Assembly (NCBI RefSeq): GCF_011075055.1
Contig: NC_058137.1
Coordinates: forward strand, 16,911,463-16,975,462
Reading direction: 5' to 3'
Origin: Mangifera indica
Taxonomy: Eukaryota; Streptophyta; Magnoliopsida; Sapindales; Anacardiaceae
Length of the DNA: 64,000 bases
The position numbers were made by a program, and so were the translations under genes. The notes beneath the pieces were generated by a model. The model was not told the origin of the DNA. It saw nothing but the letters and a program-made list of their open reading frames with translations, and made no database searches. Positions 58,430 to 64,000 of this stretch are shown here, piece after piece. Numbering within the stretch: position 1 is the stretch's first letter; each line of letters begins with the position of its first letter.

Positions 58430-59447
58430 CTGCTTGGACTACATTCTCAAATGTGTGATCGTCCACAATGTACAAAACTGACATCATTAGAAGGATTGTT
58501 GATTGTTCATAATTATGTTTTGCATATGGATTTTCAAGATAATGTTCATGTTGTGAATAAATTAATTGGAATCTATGCAAAAATGGGAAAATTGATCATC
58601 CTTATAAGATGTTTGACACAATGCAAATGAGGAATCACGTTTTGTAGAATACCATGGTTTCTAGTTTTGCATTGAACTATTCTTTTGATGATGTTCTTAA
58701 GATGTTTCAAAAAATGGAATTAGAAGAATTTAAGCCAAATTGTATGACGTCGACCTCAGTCTTGTCAAGCTATGCTTAATATGGATGGCTTGAAGATATT
58801 AATCTAATGGTTTGATATGATGAAAACGAGAGGAATTAGAGTTAGTGTTGAAGCACCTGTTGTGGTGTTATTTGTTTGTGTTGATTTAAATTTCTTTTAA
58901 AAGGGTATGGTTACTCATGGGCGTGTTATATAGGTGGGTTTGAAAATTACTTGCTTGTAAAGAATGCACTTATATATGTGTATGGGAAACATGGAGATGG
59001 AAAAGTAGCAGAGAAAATGTTTTCAAAAATGAAAGATAAGAAGATAGTAGGTTGGAATGCGTTGATAACATCATATGTAAAGACTAGTTTATGTGATGAG
59101 GTACTTGCAATATTGTGACAATTGCAGAATTTAGATAGTGGTTCAATGGAGAGATCTAATGTGATAAGTTGGAGTATTGTAATTGATGCTTTTGCTTCCA
59201 AGGGGAGAGGTGAGGAGTCCTTGTATCTTGTTGGCCAGATGTAGCATGTGAAAGACATGGTCAATTCTATAACAATACCTAGTGCTCTATCAATTTGTGT
59301 TGAGTTAGTTTCCTTGAATATTGAGAGGAAAATCTATGGCCATGTAGTTAAAGCTTTGATGGATTCTAGCATTCTAGTTTTGAACAACTTGCTTAATACA
59401 TACATGGAGTGTGCATCTCTTGCGGAAGAAAGCTTTGATAGATTCTA
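58430..59447 (+). pseudogene. Pentatricopeptide-repeat (PPR) protein pseudogene
   Basis: Several PPR motifs can be read in changing frames: HNYVLHMDFQDNVHVVNKLI (58505-58570), Y-A-K-M-G then M-F-D-T-M (58577-58625), N-T-M-V-S-S-F-A-L-N-Y and F-Q-K-M-E-L-E (58650-58730), T-S-V-L-S-S-Y-A, K-N-A-L-I-Y-V-Y-G-K-H-G-D (58955-59000), G-W-N-A-L-I-T-S-Y-V-K (59050-59085), V-I-S-W-S-I-V-I-D-A-F-A (59160-59195) and the last open part 59248-59448. The motif order and wording resemble a plant organelle PPR protein of the type of Arabidopsis At1g17630. Stops at about 58645, 58780, 58940, 59117 and 59241 and frameshifts kill it. The 5' part is missing and the copia element begins 45 bases after the end. Intact relatives bind organelle RNA. 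Confidence 0.75.
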
Positions 59448-59492
59448 GCATCCTAAGTACATATTTTTATACAGATGGGTATACATGGTTAT

Positions 59493-59697
59493 TGTAGAAA
59501 CTGAAATTCAGAGTATATTTTTATTCATATCTTTACTATTACAGAGATACGTTTATATATACGCATTAGGTATTCTAGACTAGGAAACATAATATTTGAT
59601 TCCTATAATTGAGATCCTAAAATCAGCGTTTACCATACTTAATTCCTATAATTAAACTCTATATCCACTAATGCACATATTTACAGATTTTGTAACA
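59493..59697 (-). repeat. 3' LTR of copia copy 2
   Basis: Reads TGTAGAAACTGAAATTC at its left edge and ends GATTTTGTAACA. 205 bases, matching the 206-bp LTRs of the other copies. It begins 45 bases after the PPR relic's last stop. The polypurine tract CTTGAGGGGGAG (minus strand) follows at 59709-59698. Confidence 0.85.
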
Positions 59698-59848
59698 CTC
59701 CCCCTCAAGTTGGAGCATAGATGTTAATCATGCCCAACTTGTTACAAATATAATCAATCCGAACCCCATTTATAGCCTTAGTGAAAATACCCCCTAATTG
59801 TTCTCCAGTCTTCACATAACTTGTAGAAATAAAGTTCTGCTGAATCTT

Positions 59849-61713
59849 CTATCGAACGAAATGACAATCAATCTCAATATGTTTAGTTCGTTCATGAAAC
59901 ACGGGATTAGAGGCAATATGAAGAGCAGTTTGATTATCACACCATAATTGCGTTGGTAAGGACATCTGGAAACCTACTTCAGTCAAAAGTTGATATACCC
60001 ACATTATCTCACACACGGACTGAGCCATAGCTCTATATTCTGATTCTGCACTAGATCGGGACACAACACTTTGCTTCTTCCTCTTCCATGATACCAAATT
60101 TCCTCCAACAAAGACACAATAACCAGTGGTGGATCTTCTATCTATCTTGGAACCTGCCCAATCTGCATCTGAAAAACATTCAATATTAGTGTGACCATGA
60201 TTTCCATACAATATGCCACGTCCAGGAGCACCCTTCAAGTAGCACAAAATTTGCTCCAAGGCTGCCCAATGATCGACTGTTGGAGAAGACATGAATTGAC
60301 TTACAACACTGACAGAATATGCAATGTCAGGATGAGTCACTGTAAGATAATTCAACTTTCCCACCAATCTTTTATACTTATCGGGTTCTTCAAACAGTTC
60401 ACCATCTTTTGTAAGTTGTAGATTAGGAACCATCGGAGCGCTACATGGTTTAGCTCCCAATTTTCCTGTCTCAGTCAATAAGTCAAGCACATATTTCCTC
60501 TGAGATAGGAAGATGCCTTTCTTGCTTCTTGTTACTTCAATGCCCAAGAAATACTTCAACCCCCATAAATCTTTTGTTTGAAACTGCGTGTGAAGAAATG
60601 ATTTAAGAGAGGAAATTCCCACATTATCGCTTCCAGTAATGATAATATCATCAACATACACAACCAGAAGAATACTACCAGTTTCAGACTGTCTATAGAA
60701 AACTGAATGATCACATTTGCTCTTTATCATGCCGAACTTTTGAACTGCCTGACTAAATTTTCCAAACCAAGCACGAGGACTTTGTTTCAACCCATGCAAA
60801 GATTTGCGAAGCCAACACACCTTTCCATACTCCCCTTGAGCAACAAAACCAGGTGGTTGCTCCATGTAAACTTCCTCTTAAAGGTCACCATGCAAGAATG
60901 CATTCTTGATATCCAACTGGTGTAAAGGCCAATTATAAGTAGCTGCCATAGAAATAAATAAACGAACAGAGGTCAACTTAGCAACAGGAGAGAAAGTATC
61001 AGAATAATCCACCCCATAAGTCTGTGCATATCCTTTAGCAACCAACCGAGCTTTAAGGCGAGCACTGATCCATTCGGATTAACTTTAACTGTGAACACCC
61101 ATTTACATCCAATGGCTTTCTTTCCGGCAGGTAGATTGACCAAGTCCCAAGTACCATTATCAGCTAAGGCATTCATTTCCTCTATCATAGTCTCACGCCA
61201 ACCAGAATGAGAGAGAGCTTCATGAATGGTGTTAGGAATAGAAATAGAATCAAGTGATGCAATAAAAGAACAAGAAATAGAGGATAAGTGACCATAAGAA
61301 ACAAAAGAAGAGATAGAATAAGTACACTGCCTTTTACCTTTTCGAAGAGCAATTAGTAGATCAATATCATTAGGAACTGGATCAGACGACGAAGAGAATG
61401 GTTCAGGACATGTATCCGGAGGTTGTTGTCGTCTAGAGTACACCTGCGTAATGGGTGGTCTGGTAGGAGTAGATTCTTCAGGTAGAGAAATTTCTAGAGA
61501 ACTAACAGATGTAGCAGCATCCTCTAAAGGGTGAGATGAGGTAACAGTGTATACCAACAAATCATCATCCTCCCCCTGAATATTGTAAGTGGGAGAAGTA
61601 GAAAAGAAATGAATGTTTCCCAAAAATGTAACATCAGATGACACCAGATATTTGTTTAGGGTGAGACAAAAACACCTATATCCTTTTTGAAGACGAGAGT
61701 AGCCAAGAAACAC
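59849..61713 (-). pseudogene. copia reverse transcriptase and RNase H (copy 2), four breaks
   Basis: 61713-60973 starts in the integrase C-terminal/linker part (FLGYSRLQKGYRCF), then R-E-T-M-I-E-E-M-N-A-L and K-W-V-F-T-V-K. A one-base deletion near 61063 shifts the frame. A TAA stop at about 60880 replaces a Gln codon just before M-E-Q-P-P-G-F. 60865-59849 carries L-H-G-L-K-Q-S, the catalytic Y-V-D-D at about 60649-60660, and RNase H with D-A-D-W-A-G, S-A-E-S-E-Y and W-C-D-N-Q. A TAG stop near 59851 in place of Glu removes the last 50 or so residues that copy 1 still has. Confidence 0.85.
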
Positions 61714-61842
61714 ACATTTTAAAGACTTGGGATCTAACTTTGTGACACTAGGACGAATATCACGAATAAAACACGTACTACCAAATATTTTGGGTTCAAT
61801 AGGAAATAAAGGTTTATCTGGAAAAAGAACAGTGTAAGGAAT

Positions 61843-62670
61843 CTAACCTTGGAGAACTGATGATGGCATGCGGTTAATTAAAAAACAGGATTTGGATACC
61901 GCATCATCCCAAAATTGTTTGGGAACTTGCGTTTGAAACAAGAGTGCTCGAGCTGTTTCAAGCAAGTGTCTATTTTTTCTCTCAGCTACTCCATTTTGAG
62001 ATGGTGTGGCAGCACAAGAGGATTGATGAAGAATGCCATTTTGGATCAAATATGATTGAAAAGATTCAGAGAAATATTCTTTGGCATTATCACTACGTAA
62101 GATATGAATAGAAACATGGAATTGTGTTTTTATTTCAGCATGAAAGGCACAGAAATAAGAAAACACTTCAGAACGATTTTTCATTAAATAAAGCCAAGTC
62201 ATACGAGAATAATCATCAACGAAAATAACAAAATATTTAAACCCAGTTTTGGATACACTAGGACAAAGACCCCAAACATCTGAATGAACTAACTCAAAAG
62301 GAGAGTTAGCTCGTTTATTGACTCTAGAACCTGAAGACAGACGATGATGTTTGGCAAATTGACATGACTCACAATCTAACGAAGATACATGACGAAATTG
62401 TGGACATAGGGTCTTCAACACAGGTAGAGAAGGATGCCCCAACCGACAGTGAGCTTCAAATGGAGTTAAGGCACTGGAACAAGCAATGGACCTTGGCATT
62501 TGCACATCTAGTACATAGAGGCCCCCAAATTCATGTCCCCTACCAATAATCTGTTTCGTCGTAAGATCCTGAAATAAACAATGATCAGGAAAGAATGAGA
62601 CACAACAGTTAAGCGCACGAGTGAGTTTACTCACTGAAATTAAATTAAAGGAAAACTGTGGTAAACTCAA
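61843..62670 (-). pseudogene. copia integrase (copy 2), flanked by breaks
   Basis: 276 codons open: pre-integrase H-C-R-L-G-H-P-S and C-E-S-C, then the core with H-S-D-V-W-G, R-S-D-N-A-K-E-Y and N-G-V-A-E-R-K-N-R-H-L, the full D-D-E triad. Downstream a TAG stop replaces Gln at 61843. Upstream it is out of frame with the protease part by one base, in an A/T-run near 62668 where copy 1 has one more base. Functional relatives join element DNA to the host chromosome. Confidence 0.85.
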
Positions 62671-62969
62671 ACAGATGACAATGAAATTGATGGAGTTAGA
62701 TTAACAGTTCCAAAACCAAGAACAGATGACGTTGATCCATCTGCTAACGTAACATTAGAAGGGGATGCAAATGACTGAAAAGTTGAAAAGAGATTAGGAT
62801 TACCTGTCATATGATCTGTAGCACCAGAATCAATGACCCACTTGGATGAGGAGGAAACAAGACATGTATTTGGTTTACCTGACTCAGCACTGGTAGTGAT
62901 AGAAGTTGATGAAAACTTTAGTGATTCTTGGTACTGGGAGAACTTGGCATACTCATCTGCAAAAATCAT
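62671..62969 (-). pseudogene. copia protease part (copy 2)
   Basis: An open stretch with the aspartic-protease site W-V-I-D-S-G-A-T-D-H-M-T-G near 62804-62842, intact, unlike the D-S-S-T of copy 1. It is followed by a G-F-G-T-V-N-L block and a premature stop caused by the one-base deletion at about 62668. Upstream it connects to the zinc-knuckle part of gag through a further break near 62970-63030. Confidence 0.8.
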
Positions 62970-63022
62970 AATAGTCTCTCCAGATAATGAATTGGTAGCA
63001 ATATTGGTCGCTGCAACATGTG

Positions 63023-63854
63023 CTAACTAGGATTTTGAAGCCCGATTCTACAACTTCCTACAAGTACGCTTTGTATGGGCTGGCTCGTGACAGTAATAGC
63101 ACACAATCCCTCCTGACTCATGATTACGATCAATAACTTTTTCACGGTTGCTGCTGCTCCCTCCTCTATTCTTATTACATGAGCGTCCAGTTTCAAATAC
63201 ACCACTTCAACTAATAAAAGCACTGTTACTCTGAAATGATGGGGTGCTTTCTGTACGAAGTACCCTAGTAAATGTGTCATACAAAGATGAAATTTCAAGA
63301 CTAGCAAATATCTGAGATTTGGCAGTTTCGAACTCAGATGGAAGACCAGCTAGAAAGCTCATGATGGCCATTTGTTCTCGTTGAGCTTGCTGAACCTTCA
63401 TATCAGGACTAAAAGGTAACAACATATTAAGTTCTTCATAAGTTCTTTTCAAATCCATAAAATAAGATGTGATGGTTCTGTCTTGTTTTTCTACACGATA
63501 GAAAGCTTTGCACACCTCATATATACGAGAAAGATTACCTCTTCCAGAATACAAAAAATCTAAATATTTCATTATCTCCTTAACCAATTCACAGTGATTA
63601 ATTAAACTGACTACCTCACTTCCAATAGAATTTCGGATCTGCAAAAATAATCGAGCATCATCTCGCAGCCATACTTGTCTAGTGCCATCCGTAGGAGGAG
63701 CTTGTGTAAGGTGATCATCTTTCTCCAGACTCAACAAGTACAATCGAACCGTTTTACTCCATTCCAAATAATTAGAACCATTAAGCTTGTGTTCAGTGAT
63801 TTTTGACATTACAGGAACCATTTCTGCCATGGTTATAGGTTTAATATCTGCCAT
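63023..63854 (-). pseudogene. copia gag (copy 2)
   Basis: Starts MADIKPITMAEMVPVMSKIT at 63854; upstream in-frame codons are also open, but this is the start shared with the other copies. Open for 215 codons through L-N-G-S-N-Y-L-E-W-S-K, R-Q-V-W-L-R-D-D-A-R-L-F-L and the D-L-K-R-T-Y-E-E-L-N-M block to a TGA at 63207, in a CGA-type codon. A zinc knuckle C-Y-Y-C-H-E-P-A-H-T-K-R-T-C (C-x2-C-x4-H-x4-C) remains in another frame at about 63100-63060. Gag packages element RNA in active relatives. Confidence 0.85.
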
Positions 63855-64000
63855 AATAGTACTCAACACAACCAAATAAAATAAATAGCAAAAAACCCTT
63901 GCACAAATTGATTCTGCAGTAACTAAGATCCGAAAAACACTGCACAGGCGACACAGAACAGTGAAAAAGAAGCGAAATCCTGGTCAGAAAGAGAGATTCG
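63855..64000 (-). other. Leader of copia copy 2, cut by the window edge
   Basis: Matches the untranslated leader above gag in copy 1 (37915-38354) and copy 3 (30961-31469). In copy 1 the leader is about 440 bases, so the primer site and 5' LTR of this copy should lie just beyond the window. Confidence 0.7.

Larger units (their letters stand above)
59493..64000 (-). mobile_element. Ty1/copia retrotransposon copy 2, 5' end beyond the window
   Basis: Same family as 33647-38560: 3' LTR 59493-59697, polypurine tract, then (minus strand, in reverse) RNase H, RT, integrase, protease, gag starting at 63854, and leader up to the window edge. The 5' LTR should lie about 0.3-0.5 kb past 64000, judging from copy 1. 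It is better preserved than copy 1: long open frames remain, broken by only a handful of stops and single-base deletions. It may therefore be the younger copy, but its second LTR is needed to date it. Confidence 0.9.

Noticed and set aside
1..64000. CRISPR arrays, operons, riboswitches, attachment sites
   Set aside because: No spaced short direct repeats of CRISPR type and no bacterial gene layout; the window is plant nuclear DNA.

Overview
This window is eukaryotic, AT-rich plant nuclear DNA, most likely from a eudicot. Evidence for this: a spliced EPF-like (EPFL) peptide gene with GT-AG introns; a relic of a plant pentatricopeptide-repeat gene; plant Ty1/copia and Ty3/gypsy retrotransposons with initiator-Met or Asp tRNA primer-binding sites; and a plant Mutator-like transposon with a Ulp1-type companion gene. 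I cannot name the species. There are no operons, CRISPR arrays or bacterial signals. Most of the 64 kb is nested, decayed mobile DNA, and most long reading frames are transposon fragments or chance frames.

Layout. 1-7.6 kb: LTR and primer-site remnants, including a small copia-type LTR (4134-4582) and a reversed gypsy LTR fragment (3480-3900). 7.62-15.42 kb: a decayed minus-strand Ty3/gypsy element with 2.26-kb LTRs and most of gag and protease deleted. 17.08-22.89 kb: a solo LTR of the same family with a perfect target duplication, split by a short Athila-like element (19.3-22.7 kb). 23.1-24.0 kb: a plus-strand gypsy gag remnant. 25.3-25.7 kb: the EPFL gene, the only gene here that looks complete. 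27.8-29.6 kb: a small non-autonomous LTR element, cut by a gypsy LTR (29.6-30.75 kb) that abuts a truncated copia copy (30.76-31.68 kb). 33.4-40.4 kb: a 2.0-kb solo gypsy LTR with a perfect target duplication, split by a nearly complete but dead copia element (33.65-38.56 kb). 40.8-41.5 kb: three phase-compatible minus-strand exons of an unidentified host gene. 43-45.3 kb: LTR remnants. 45.3-52.3 kb: a Mutator-like element with a plus-strand MURA transposase relic and a convergent minus-strand DUF1985/Ulp1-like relic, the arrangement of Kaonashi-type (KI) MULEs. 52.5-53.2 kb: a short terminal-inverted-repeat element around a 71-codon frame. 53.9-54.8 kb: two minus-strand exons of a coiled-coil protein. 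56.2-57.2 kb: a gypsy 5' LTR and gag remnant. 58.4-59.45 kb: a PPR pseudogene. 59.5-64 kb: a second copy of the copia family running off the window.

The host genes (EPFL, two partial split genes, the PPR relic) do not form a pathway. The points of most interest are the nesting order supported by target duplications, the MULE with its Ulp1-like partner and internal 300-bp repeats, the small inverted-repeat element that may carry captured coding sequence, and C-to-T decay across several elements. All comparisons were made by eye without alignment software, so boundaries are approximate unless a terminal dinucleotide or target duplication fixes them.
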